From contig JAJRTY010000192.1 of assembly GCA_024278055.1 (NCBI GenBank), forward strand, positions 1-38,062: a stretch of 38,062 bases of DNA. Reading direction: 5' to 3'. The translations under genes were made by a program, and so were the position numbers. The notes under the pieces were generated by a model, which saw only the letters and a program-made list of their open reading frames with translations, was not told the origin of the DNA and made no database searches. Positions 8,284-16,789 of this stretch are shown here, in pieces (position 1 is the stretch's first letter; each line of letters opens with the position of its first letter). The DNA comes from Alphaproteobacteria bacterium. GTDB taxonomy: Bacteria > Pseudomonadota > Alphaproteobacteria > Rhizobiales > JAJFHR01.

Positions 8284-9129
8284 TTAGAGAAATTCTTCAA
8301 TCCAGCGCTGATATTCCGCATCCCTGGTGACTTTTCTCATCAACTCAGCCGATGCCAGCCCGTCAATTTCTGCTGGTGCCGTTCCCTATCTCAAAGCCGC
8401 CAGAGTGTCATAAACCGCCTGAACCGAGGCTTTGATGGGGTGATGGCCCTGCAAACATATACGAACGCCGTTAGCAGACAAAAAGTCCAGGTCTGAAAAT
8501 CCAGCCAGCATAAGGGGGATGTTAATCTCCGAGTTGAGTAATTCAATCTGCTGGTGATTTTTCAACCCCAGCATGAAAAGCGCATCAACGCCTGCGGCTT
8601 CATAAGCCTTTGCGCGCTCCAGCGCATCTTGTGAACTGCTTATGCCAAAGGCACTTGTGCGTCCGATGATCACAAGGTTGGGGTCAACTCGCGCCTCAAG
8701 AGCCGCACGCATTTTGCCAACCCCTTCTTCCACAGACAAAAGCCGGGTTGAATTTTGTGAGCCATGGACAATCGGCAGGTCCGTGTCTTCAATGGTCAGC
8801 GCAGATATGCCGGCAGCTTCGAGCTCTTCGACACAGCGCATAACATTGAGGGCATTGCCATATCCATGATCAGCATCAACAACGAGGGGAAGTTCAGCAC
8901 TTCGGCAAATCCGCCTGCCCTGATCTGCAAATTCACTTAAGGTTAAAACGATATGGTCGGGTGCGCCCAACACTGTCAGGGAGGCAACAGAGCCTGCAAA
9001 CATTGCCATTTCAAACCCGAGATCTTCGGCAATGCGGACCGACATCGGATCAAACACGGAAGCGGGATGATAGCATTTTTCGCCCGACAGAAGTTCACGC
9101 AAGTATTCACGTCGCCTGGTCCAACGCAT
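8284..9129 (-). pseudogene. Oxaloacetate decarboxylase-like (isocitrate lyase/PEP mutase superfamily), interrupted by in-frame TAG
   Basis: The protein resembles the Pseudomonas-type oxaloacetate decarboxylase of the isocitrate lyase/PEP mutase superfamily: CYHPASVFDPMS near the start, VVDADHGYGNALNVM with metal-binding acidic residues, and LTIEDTDLP. The product ends after TLAALR at a TAG (8386-8388). The same frame then continues, reading GTAPAEIDGLASAELM and a further 17 residues to EEFL and a TAA at 8284-8286, which looks like the normal C-terminal helix of this family. The full frame is 281 codons including the TAG; the truncated product is 247 residues. One substitution, such as GAG to TAG, explains this. 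In this superfamily the C-terminal helix packs against a neighbouring subunit, so truncation probably harms function. ATG at 9129 has GAGGA just upstream. It lies 15 bp after the preceding gene, which is also interrupted. Confidence 0.72.
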
Positions 9130-9144
9130 GATATTCCTCAAAAG

Positions 9145-11166
9145 TTAGTTTACATTCTCGTTTGCCGAAACCTTTGCACCCAGCATATCGGGGACCTGCT
9201 CGGGAGCCATTGAGCCTATGGCCAACATCTCGATAAACGGGACCGGTGCTTTGGGGTTTGCATCTACAGCCAGCTTGCCGGGGTTTTCCAGAAAGGCGCG
9301 CAAGGCCGTCTTCACTTTTTCCATAAACGGGGTTCCGCTTAGAGGCCCTGTCTGTAACTCAACCATTTGCACAATTGATGCGCGAATTTCTTCAGGTGTT
9401 TTGTTCTGCTCTTTGGCGAAATATTGAATAAGCCCGGATACAAGGACCGCATCTTCAGCAAGAAAATTCAGGTTTTTGAAGGCCAGGGTTGCCATTGCCT
9501 GCATAATGTTTTGCGGGTCTTCAATTACCGAGCGCGGGAATCCCGTCAATCCGGCTTTAAGTGTTATCTTTAAACCCTTATCAAGTGAGACATCGGCATT
9601 TTCCAATGTCAGGCTTTCGCTTGCTTCGTCCCACTTCAAGGCGAACCTGGCGGCAATTTACAACACATCATACCCCAGAGCCTGCAATATTAATTCCGTT
9701 CTGGCATCTTCAATAAAGGCCACGGGGAACTTTAAATTCTCAACGACAATTTTGATGCCCGTTGGAATGGCACCGATAAATCCTGATTGCAGCAGGCGAA
9801 ACAGATCAAGAGACAGTGCCGGTTTCTTTTTGTCATCAATCAACAGGTTTGAAATTTCTATTTTACCGATTTTGGGGCCCAGTGCTGTTGCTGCAAATGG
9901 TTTGCCAGACGAGTCCTGTTCAAACGCGGCCACAATATCCTCATTTGAAGGGAACGCCACGTCACCAATTGTTGCGTTTTCAAGGCTCAGCTTTTCACCA
10001 TCGTTTCCATTGACATCAATACCTTTGAGGGCGGTTTTCTCGAGCCCCTGGTTAGACAGGTTTTTGATAATAAATTCAGCCATGCTGGCAGTGACATTTT
10101 GCGGGCCGCTTCCCTGGAGTTTGGAAACCGATAATTCATCCAAGGCAAACCCGCGGATAAAATCCAGTGAAATAGCAAGCATTTCCTTATCTTCAATTTC
10201 CTCACCAAGTGCGAGACGGTCCAGCGCTGCCAGCAAAGAACGCTTTCCCGGTCGCACTTTCAGGCCGTCGATCCGGTAATTTTCCATCGAGATGTTTACG
10301 GGTCCAACAGCGATCTCCATGTTTGACAACGAGGCTTCGGCAACGATGGTCCTGTATTCAGCATCAGGCCCCTTGCCCTGGCCGTTCAATGCATCAACCA
10401 TGGGGCGCACATCGACACCACGCTGGATTACCTCACCATAAGAAGTTTCCATTCTGTCAAATGGAACATCATTGGTTTTTTCGGGAAGCGTGATGGTTTG
10501 CTTGTAGGATGCCATCCGCATTTCTTCAAATTGACCAGTTTGCAAACCCTGTATCGACAGATCGTTATATTCAGCACGGAAGCCTTCCTCACCGTTCACA
10601 GCCTGGATTATCAACACCTGATCGATGTTGAATTTTTTGACTATGGTTTTGAGAAACAGATCGTAATAATGGAGATAACGTGAGATCGGCCGCGTTGGAT
10701 CTTCCGGCATCGGGGTAACCCGGGGATAAAACATTTCCCGGGCTTTTATGCCCTTTATTGTACCCGCCAGGGAGAAAGTATCGCCCTTTTTATCGCGCCC
10801 GCTTATTTTTAACAGCACGTCTTCCGGCACGGTATATTGTTTGGCGCTGAAGCCTTCAGCCTCCTCCTTTAACCCGACAATTACGATTTGAGAAGTTGTC
10901 AGACTGATATCGTACGGGGGGACATTTTCTATGGAAAAATCAAGACGCCAGTCAATCTGCGGATTTTCTATGGTGACAGTATCGCTGATTGCATCAAACT
11001 TTAAGGCTTTGTAGCTGGCAGTGGTTGCGCCGGCATCCTTCAGACTCTGAAACCAGCTGGCAACGGCCTGTTCTTGCGGCGAGGCAGGTCCGGGTAATAA
11101 AAACCGAAAAACGGCCAGCCCCAATAAAACAAGAGCCAGCGCTAAAAAAAGCCACTTTTTTGCCAT
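9145..11166 (-). pseudogene. Large membrane-anchored exported protein, interrupted by in-frame TAA
   Basis: A protein with an N-terminal hydrophobic anchor (KKWLFLALALVLLGLAVFRFLL, about residues 4-25) and a long beta-rich remainder with repeated 'S-L-E-N-A-T' style strands, predicted to sit in the periplasm. Its function is unknown to me. Codons run 502 residues from ATG 11166 to a TAA at 9658-9660. The frame then continues without shift, IAARFALKWDEASESLTLEN, for about 170 more residues to the TAA at 9145-9147. The continuation has no ATG or GTG start near its beginning and no ribosome site; its only early candidate is a TTG at 9639. The join ILQALGYD...FALKWDEASESL reads like one domain, and from memory related alphaproteobacterial proteins are uninterrupted here. 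I therefore treat both parts as one broken gene of about 673 codons. Annotators may list two separate CDS (9658-11166 and 9145-9639). Confidence 0.68.
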
Positions 11167-11266
11167 TTCTATGGTTGCCGATACACTTTAAATTTCCCCC
11201 CACGATGTCATAATTTCTTTTAACCCTTTACCGGGAATAAAATTAATGTAATAGCATCTCACGATC

Positions 11267-11282
11267 GTTCTTTAAAAAGAAC
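11267..11282. promoter_or_regulatory. Imperfect palindrome in the cysD upstream region
   Basis: GTTCTTTAAAAAGAAC has 7-bp arms around a 2-base centre and lies about 95 bp before cysD. A TATAAT hexamer follows at 11295-11300, though no good -35 box is visible at standard spacing. It could be an operator for a sulfur regulator, or chance in AT-rich DNA. The 11167-11377 interval holds no gene. Confidence 0.25.
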
Positions 11283-11377
11283 TTTTGTACTTTTTATAAT
11301 ACGTAACAGAATATGCTGTTGATCATGTTGTCTTTTGATTTCAAGTCAAGGCGTAAATAAGACTGATCGTGAAAATT

Positions 11378-12286
11378 ATGATTTCAGAAAAAATCTCCCA
11401 TCTCAAAAGACTGGAAGCAGAGAGCATCCATATTTTCCGCGAAGTGGCGGCCGAGTTTCAACGCCCGGCACTATTGTATTCAATTGGCAAGGATTCCTCG
11501 GTTCTGCTGCATCTGGCGCGCAAGGCATTTTTTCCAGCCAGGCCCCCCTTCCCGCTTATTCATGTGGATACCACCTGGAAGTTTACCGAGATGATTGCCT
11601 TTCGCGATGAGACCATAAGAAACCTCGATCTTGATTTGATCGTTCACACCAACGATCAGGGGCGCAAAGACAATATTAATCCCTTCGATCATGGTTCATC
11701 GAATTATACAGACATTATGAAAACCCAGGCGCTGAGACAGGTGCTGGACAGCCATAATATTGATGCCGCCATTGGCGGGGCGCGGCGGGATGAAGAAAAA
11801 TCCCGGGCCAAGGAGCGCATTTTTTCCCACCGTTCACCATCACACCGGTGGGATCCGAAAAGCCAGCGGCCGGAATTGTGGTCTTTGTATAATACCAGAT
11901 TGGGCGAAAACGAAAGCATGCGGATCTTTCCGTTATCCAACTGGACCGAGATGGATATCTGGACATATATTCATGCGCAGAATATACCCATTGTACCACT
12001 TTATTTTGCCAGACCACGGCCGGTTGTGAAACGTCATGGTGTATGGATTATGGTGGATGATGAGCGGTTGCCGCTTGAAAAAAATGAAGTGCCGGAAATG
12101 AAATCTGTCCGTTTTAGAACTCTTGGGTGTTATCCTCTTACCGGCGCCATGGAGTCCACTGCCGCCAATTTGGAAGATATCATCCTCGAGATGGCCGGCA
12201 GTACAATTTCCGAGCGCCAGTCCCGGCTTATTGACAATGATCAGGCGGCCTCAATGGAAAAGAAAAAGCAGGAGGGTTACTTTTAA
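11378..12286 (+). CDS. cysD: Sulfate adenylyltransferase small subunit
   Basis: CysD pairs with the GTPase CysN to make adenosine 5'-phosphosulfate from ATP and sulfate, the first step of assimilatory sulfate activation. The 302-residue protein aligns throughout with E. coli Cys[17 protein letters not shown] near the start, the PP-loop-type ATP-binding motif [34 protein letters not shown], the RWDPK...RPELW segment, [24 protein letters not shown] and a C-terminal [13 protein letters not shown] at 11378 was chosen to match the family start; a GTG at 11369 is in frame. The stop overlaps the cysNC start (TAATG), indicating translational coupling. No cysH, cysI or cysG lies in the window. Confidence 0.96.
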   Translation: MISEKISHLKRLEAESIHIFREVAAEFQRPALLYSIGKDSSVLLHLARKAFFPARPPFPLIHVDTTWKFTEMIAFRDETIRNLDLDLIVHTNDQGRKDNINPFDHGSSNYTDIMKTQALRQVLDSHNIDAAIGGARRDEEKSRAKERIFSHRSPSHRWDPKSQRPELWSLYNTRLGENESMRIFPLSNWTEMDIWTYIHAQNIPIVPLYFARPRPVVKRHGVWIMVDDERLPLEKNEVPEMKSVRFRTLGCYPLTGAMESTAANLEDIILEMAGSTISERQSRLIDNDQAASMEKKKQEGYF

Positions 12287-14166
12287 TGTCTGCTGGTTCC
12301 AACCCGCCTAAATCCGTCGCAGAATTCATCGCCACCGAGAGTTCAAAAAGCCTGTTACGCTTTATCACCTGCGGCAGTGTTGATGACGGCAAGTCAACCT
12401 TGATTGGACGCCTGTTATATGATGCCCGGCTGATCCATGAGGATCAATTGAAAGCCCTGAGTGAAGACAGTAAAAACAGCAATGCCAGTAATGGAGAAAT
12501 TGATTTTTCCCTGTTGCTGGATGGACTGAGCGCGGAGCGTGAGCAAGGCATCACCATAGATGTGGCCTATCGTTATTTTTCGACCGGCGGACGCAAATTT
12601 ATCGTTGCCGACACGCCCGGCCACGAACAATACACCCGCAATATGGTAACGGCAGCATCGAGCGCTGATCTCGCAATTTTGCTGGTAGATGCGCGCAAAG
12701 GCATTCTTAGTCAAACCAGGCGTCATGCCTACCTTTTATCTGTAATGGCCATCAAACACATTGTTCTTGTGATTAATAAAATAGATCTGGAGGAATATTC
12801 AGAAAAGGTGTTTGAAGCCATTGACCGCGATTTCAGAGAATTTGCCGAGCCGCTTGGTTTCACGACACTCAAATCCATACCAACGTCGGCCCTCAAAGGC
12901 GATAACGTCACCGAAACAAGCACCAGCATGGAGTGGTACAAGGGGCCTGCCCTGTTGCCGTATCTGGAGGAGATTGAAATTACTCAGACCGGGTTTGACT
13001 CTCTGCGCTTTCCAGTCCAGCGGGTTAACCGCGCCGGTTCAGATTTTCGCGGGTTTTCGGGAACTGTTCGCGGTGGCTCGATTTCAACGGGTGATGAAAT
13101 TATGGTCACCTCATCTTTGAAAAAGAGCCGGGTGGCGAAAATTGTCACCATGGATGGCAACCTGGAAAAAGCTGTCACCGGTGATGCTGTCACACTGATT
13201 TTGGAAGATCAGATCGACATCAGCCGCGGTGATATGCTGGCAAGCCCGGGAGATTTGCCGCACAGCAGTGACCAGTTCCAGGCCAAGCTGGTGTGGATGC
13301 ACCAAGAGGCTTTGTTGATCGGGCGATCCTATCAACTCAAAATCGGAACCCAGGTCTGCAATGTTCAGATCACCGATATCAGGCACGTTGTAAACGTCAA
13401 TACGCTCGAACACCTGGCCGCGCGGGTGGTGGAAATCAATGAAATCGCCAGTTGTAATTTTTCCACATCAAAACCGATTTTCTTTGATGCCTATAGCGAC
13501 AACCGGGCAACGGGTTCGTTCATCCTGATCGATCGTCTTACCAATACCACCGTTGGTGCCGGTATGATTGATTTCAGCCTGCGCCGGGCCGATAATCTGT
13601 CGTGGCAATCGTTTGACACCGACGCCAGCGCGCGCGCCAGCATGAAGGGGCAGGTGCCAAAAATCCTGTGGTTCGTCGGACTTTCAGCTTCGGGCAAATC
13701 GACCATTGTCGATATCATCGACCGCAAACTTATCGCCAGAGGCGTACATACCTATATTCTTGATGGTGATAATGTGCGCCACGGCCTCAACCGGGATCTG
13801 GGCTTTACCGATGCTGACCGGGTTGAGAATATTCGCCGCGTCGCTGAAGTCGCCCGATTGATGGCAGATGCCGGGCTGGTGGTTCTTGCCTCCTTCATTT
13901 CGCCATTTACACGCGAACGTAAGCTGGCGCGTGAAATTGCCGGTGATTTCGATTTTCACGAGGTCTTTGTCGACACCCCGCTGGAGATTTGTGAAGCGCG
14001 TGATCCCAAGGGTCTTTATGCCAAAGCACGCAACGGTGACCTGGCCAATTTCACCGGAATAAGTTCACCGTTTGAAGCACCCGATGCCCCGGACCTGTGT
14101 CTGCCCGGTGCTGACAGATCCGCAGAAGAACTCGCCGACATGGTGATTGAAAAATTCAAACTGTGA
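12286..14166 (+). CDS. cysNC: Bifunctional sulfate adenylyltransferase large subunit / APS kinase
   Basis: A 626-residue fusion of CysN (GTPase subunit of ATP sulfurylase) and CysC (APS kinase), which carries sulfate through APS to PAPS. The CysN part has G1 GSVDDGKST (30-38), the switch region EREQGITIDVAYR, G3 DTPGHEQYTRNM (109-120) and G4 NKID (164-167), followed by beta-barrel domains to about 445. The CysC part has P-loop GLSASGKST (465-473), the substrate loop DGDNVRHGLNRDLGF (493-507), ENIRRVAEVA and the serine motif SFISPF. All motifs are intact. A GGAGGG ribosome site lies inside the end of cysD. The fusion is common in alphaproteobacteria. It ends 1 bp from the convergent crotonase gene. 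Confidence 0.96.
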   Translation: MSAGSNPPKSVAEFIATESSKSLLRFITCGSVDDGKSTLIGRLLYDARLIHEDQLKALSEDSKNSNASNGEIDFSLLLDGLSAEREQGITIDVAYRYFSTGGRKFIVADTPGHEQYTRNMVTAASSADLAILLVDARKGILSQTRRHAYLLSVMAIKHIVLVINKIDLEEYSEKVFEAIDRDFREFAEPLGFTTLKSIPTSALKGDNVTETSTSMEWYKGPALLPYLEEIEITQTGFDSLRFPVQRVNRAGSDFRGFSGTVRGGSISTGDEIMVTSSLKKSRVAKIVTMDGNLEKAVTGDAVTLILEDQIDISRGDMLASPGDLPHSSDQFQAKLVWMHQEALLIGRSYQLKIGTQVCNVQITDIRHVVNVNTLEHLAARVVEINEIASCNFSTSKPIFFDAYSDNRATGSFILIDRLTNTTVGAGMIDFSLRRADNLSWQSFDTDASARASMKGQVPKILWFVGLSASGKSTIVDIIDRKLIARGVHTYILDGDNVRHGLNRDLGFTDADRVENIRRVAEVARLMADAGLVVLASFISPFTRERKLAREIAGDFDFHEVFVDTPLEICEARDPKGLYAKARNGDLANFTGISSPFEAPDAPDLCLPGADRSAEELADMVIEKFKL

Positions 14167-14167
14167 T

Positions 14168-14950
14168 TTAACGGCCCTTGAACTGCGGTGGCCGTTTTTC
14201 GAGGAATGCAGTTCTGCCTTCTATATAATCCTCAGATGCGAAGGCTGCATCAACCAGTTGCCGGCATTTTTCAAGATCGCGGTCACCTTCATCCATACCA
14301 ATGGTTGAAATAATGAATTTCATCGATTTAACCGTCAGCGGGGCGTTGGCGGCTATTGTTCCGGCGTAATTGACTACAAATTCCTCAAGTTCTTCCGCCG
14401 CCATCACTTTTTGTACGATACCGGTTGTTATCGCCTCGTGGCTATCGAGGATACGACCGGTAAAAGTTATGTCACAGGCGACACCTGCACCGACAGCTTC
14501 GACCAGGCGTTTGAGACCATAATAGGGATATCCCAGACCGAGCTTGGCCGCTGGCAGGCCAAATTTTGACTTTTCGGAACAAAAGCGCAAATCACAACAC
14601 AAGGCCAAAGCAATGCCGCCGCCGATACAATAGCCGTTGATCATGGCGATTGTCGGTTTGGGAACAGCGGCAATATAATTGTAGACCTCTTTCACGCGGG
14701 CATTGTAGTGGAGAACAGCTTCATGGCTGCCGCGCTCTTTATCGAATTTGGAAATATCCGCGCCTGACACAAAGGCCTTGCCGCCAGCACCGGTAATGAC
14801 AATGACACGAACGTCGTCATCAGCAACAAATTGCTGAAGAACCTCTTCCACACCATCCCACATTTCCAGAGAAACCGCGTTGTGACGCTCAGGGTTGTTG
14901 AACGTCAGATAGCCGATATTATCAGCTTTCCTCGAAAGAATTTTTTCCAT
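14168..14950 (-). CDS. Enoyl-CoA hydratase/isomerase (crotonase) family protein
   Basis: A 260-residue crotonase-fold protein acting on an acyl-CoA thioester. The oxyanion-hole segments are visible: GKAFVSGADISKF near 57-69 and NGYCIGGGIALALCCD near 105-120. The two glutamates that act in classical hydratases are not conserved: the PE of FGxPE is PA (Ala134), and the position matching rat Glu164 appears to be Asp160 in ACDITFTG. This argues against a simple 2-enoyl-CoA hydratase and allows an isomerase, hydrolase or decarboxylase role. A GACAGGAGACAG ribosome site precedes ATG 14950. It lies downstream of the GIY-YIG cassette and the CaiB-type CoA transferase on the same strand, so it may share their acyl-CoA metabolism. 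Confidence 0.88.
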   Translation of the reverse strand: MEKILSRKADNIGYLTFNNPERHNAVSLEMWDGVEEVLQQFVADDDVRVIVITGAGGKAFVSGADISKFDKERGSHEAVLHYNARVKEVYNYIAAVPKPTIAMINGYCIGGGIALALCCDLRFCSEKSKFGLPAAKLGLGYPYYGLKRLVEAVGAGVACDITFTGRILDSHEAITTGIVQKVMAAEELEEFVVNYAGTIAANAPLTVKSMKFIISTIGMDEGDRDLEKCRQLVDAAFASEDYIEGRTAFLEKRPPQFKGR

Positions 14951-15054
14951 AGTCTAATCTGTCTCCTGTCAATTTGTTTACGATCAAAACAATGCGAGCC
15001 CGATATGAAGAAGAAAGAACCAATAAATCCACCGCCCTTGTTATCCTAACTCCT

Positions 15055-15082
15055 CGCACCGTCCCGACCTTGAGCCGGGACC
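15055..15082. repeat. Left inverted repeat of the GIY-YIG cassette
   Basis: A 28-base arm containing the palindrome CCCGAC-cttga-GCCGGG. It is the reverse complement of 15399-15426 with one mismatch. Weaker similarity continues outward to about 15038 (TTGTTATCCT here against TTGTTACCCT on the other side). Its inner edge is 6 bp from the stop codon of the enclosed gene. Confidence 0.88.
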
Positions 15083-15088
15083 TTTTTG

Positions 15089-15382
15089 TTAGTGTTCATC
15101 GGAAATGTCTGCACAAACATCGCACCATCCCGGATTAACTCCTTCGATCAACTTATCTTTCCAAGCCCGGTGCCAACGCTTCATGCGGCGTTCACGATGT
15201 AGCGCATCAACCGCATTTTCGTACCGTTCGAAATACACAAGTGTCTTGATTGCATACCTGCTTGTATGACCCGACGCCACTCCGGAACGATGCTGCTCTA
15301 TTCGATTACGCAAATCTCGCGCAGAGCCGATGTAAATTGCTCCGTGTGGCCGATTAGCAAGGATGTAAACGAAGTGGCTCAT
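15089..15382 (-). CDS. Small GIY-YIG nuclease-family protein enclosed by inverted repeats
   Basis: A 97-residue single-domain protein of the GIY-YIG superfamily, whose members cut DNA using one metal ion. It has the VYIL strand (5-8), AIYIGSARDLRNRIEQH (15-31) with the second Tyr17 and Arg residues in the next helix, and the catalytic-type Glu64 in LHRERRMKRW. Length and pattern match the stand-alone UvrC-N-like bacterial group (often labelled UPF0213 or 'excinuclease ABC C subunit-like'), not UvrC itself. The gene fills almost exactly the space between two 28-bp inverted repeats, 6 bp from one and 16 bp from the other, separating the crotonase from the CoA transferase. No adjacent intron or DNA-binding domain is seen, so it is not a typical intron-homing enzyme. 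The cellular role of this group is unknown to me; mobility or repeat dispersal is my inference. Confidence 0.88.
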   Translation of the reverse strand: MSHFVYILANRPHGAIYIGSARDLRNRIEQHRSGVASGHTSRYAIKTLVYFERYENAVDALHRERRMKRWHRAWKDKLIEGVNPGWCDVCADISDEH

Positions 15383-15398
15383 CCGGTTCCTTTAATTC

Positions 15399-15426
15399 GG
15401 TCCCGGCTCAAGGCCGGGACGGTGCG
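15399..15426. repeat. Right inverted repeat of the GIY-YIG cassette
   Basis: The 28-base partner of 15055-15082, with core CCCGGCTCAAGGCCGGGAC. The start codon of the GIY-YIG gene lies 16 bp inside. The same core is present in both arms at 3741-3825, giving four units at two loci in this window, always as head-to-head pairs. Confidence 0.88.
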
Positions 15427-15479
15427 GTGAGGGTAACAATGGCCTTACCTTTTAAGGCAAAAAAGTATTTTAATTTCTC

Positions 15480-16673
15480 CTAAATAACATTGCGGTTTCT
15501 AAAATCATCTATCTGATCATCCGAAATACCCAGTTCTGACAGTATCTCGTCTGTCTGCTCACCTCGTTCGGGCGGGCCGACGGTAAAATCGCTGGGGGTG
15601 CGGGATAGTTGCACCGGTTGGGCTATCATTTTGGTATCGCCAAAAACCTGGGTTGAAATGTCTTTGGCAAGGCCGAGGTGCTCAACCTGGGGGTCGGAAA
15701 AAACGCCCGCCATGTCATGAATAGGACCGGCGGGAATTCCGGCTTGAGAAAACAACTCGACCCAGTGGTCGCTGGTTTTTGTCGAAATCACTGCGGCAAT
15801 TTCCCGATTGAGCTGATCGCGATTTTCGGATCGTTTGGGACTGTCGGCAAAGCGCGCATCCTGCGCCCAGATTTGTTTGCCCATAACCTCGCAAAATCTC
15901 TGCCAGATTATTTCACCGGCAACAGCAATGTTGATGTGGCCATTGCTGGTGGCAAAAACGCCGGTGGGGATGGATGTGGGGTGGTTGTTGCCCGCCTGTT
16001 GAGGAACCTCACCACTCATCACATAGCGTGCGGCCTGAAAATCCAGCATGAAAACCTGCGCTTCGAGCAGGGAGGACTGCACCCACTGGCCCTTGCCTGA
16101 CGTATGGCGCTCAAGCAGGGCGGTTAGAATACCCATGGCACAAAACAGACCGGCGCATAGATCAGCTACCGGGATGCCGACGCGCATGGGCCCTTCACCG
16201 GGGGCGCCGGTAATTGACATAAGCCCGCCCATGCCCTGGGCAATCTGATCAAATCCGGGGCGATTGGCGTAAGGTCCGGTTTGCCCGAAACCCGATATGC
16301 TGCCGAGGATAATCCGGGGATTGCGAGCGCACAGGCTTTCATAATCCAGCCCCAGGCGATGCTTGACATCGGGCCTGAAATTTTCAACCACAACATCAGC
16401 GGTTTCAACCAGCTTCATCAGGATTTCAAGTCCGTCAGCTTCCTTCAGATTCAAGGTGAGTGAGCGTTTGTTACGGTGCAGGTTCTGGAAATCGCTGGTA
16501 TGGCGCGGCGCACCAAGGGCACCGTCTGGTTCAAGGGCTTCGGGAACTTCAATTTTAATAACATCAGCGCCCCAGTCTGCCAATTGGCGCACACACGTCG
16601 GCCCTGATCTTACCCGGGTTAAATCAAGAACCCGAATTCCTGCCAATGCTTTTGATGCCGGTTTAAAACTCAT
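15480..16673 (-). CDS. CaiB/BaiF (class III) CoA-transferase
   Basis: A 397-residue class III CoA transferase, which moves CoA between acyl groups through aspartyl-CoA anhydride and thioester intermediates. The N-terminus has the family start LAGIRVLDLTRVRSGPTCVRQLADWGADVIKIE. HRNKRSLTLNLK and VVVENFRPDV follow. The likely catalytic Asp171 is in VGIPVADLCAG. The C-terminal half has GPIHDMAGVFSDPQV and ends in the short domain seen in formyl-CoA transferase-like proteins. The substrate cannot be assigned from sequence. A TTG-initiated extension to 16709 is possible, but ATG 16673 fits the family and has AAAAGG about 9 bases upstream. It is divergent from uup; the 16674-16789 gap holds no gene. 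Confidence 0.9.
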   Translation of the reverse strand: MSFKPASKALAGIRVLDLTRVRSGPTCVRQLADWGADVIKIEVPEALEPDGALGAPRHTSDFQNLHRNKRSLTLNLKEADGLEILMKLVETADVVVENFRPDVKHRLGLDYESLCARNPRIILGSISGFGQTGPYANRPGFDQIAQGMGGLMSITGAPGEGPMRVGIPVADLCAGLFCAMGILTALLERHTSGKGQWVQSSLLEAQVFMLDFQAARYVMSGEVPQQAGNNHPTSIPTGVFATSNGHINIAVAGEIIWQRFCEVMGKQIWAQDARFADSPKRSENRDQLNREIAAVISTKTSDHWVELFSQAGIPAGPIHDMAGVFSDPQVEHLGLAKDISTQVFGDTKMIAQPVQLSRTPSDFTVGPPERGEQTDEILSELGISDDQIDDFRNRNVI

Positions 16674-16789
16674 GATTGATGCCTTTTTTTTAAATGCTTT
16701 CAAGCACAATAACCCCTAAGTGGTCTGAACCTCAATTACTGGTTTGATGATGGGTGACAATTGATGTGGGAAGCGATATACGAGCGGGC

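Noticed and set aside
8137..8496. Plus-strand frame over the kinase promoter and the interrupted decarboxylase gene
   Set aside because: It covers the CtrA-type box region and the reverse strand of the decarboxylase 3' end, and has no family resemblance.
9145..9639. Independent 164-codon gene downstream of the large exported protein gene
   Set aside because: Its only early start is a TTG with no ribosome site, and it continues the upstream frame exactly after one stop codon, so I treat it as the 3' part of an interrupted gene.
15089..15382. Intron-encoded homing endonuclease or a fragment of uvrC
   Set aside because: No intron-like sequence or interrupted host gene is present, and the 97-residue frame is a complete single GIY-YIG domain with its own start and stop.
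15443..15457. Terminator for the CoA transferase (GCCTT...AAGGC hairpin)
   Set aside because: On the transcribed minus strand the T-run lies before the hairpin, not after it, so it does not have terminator geometry.
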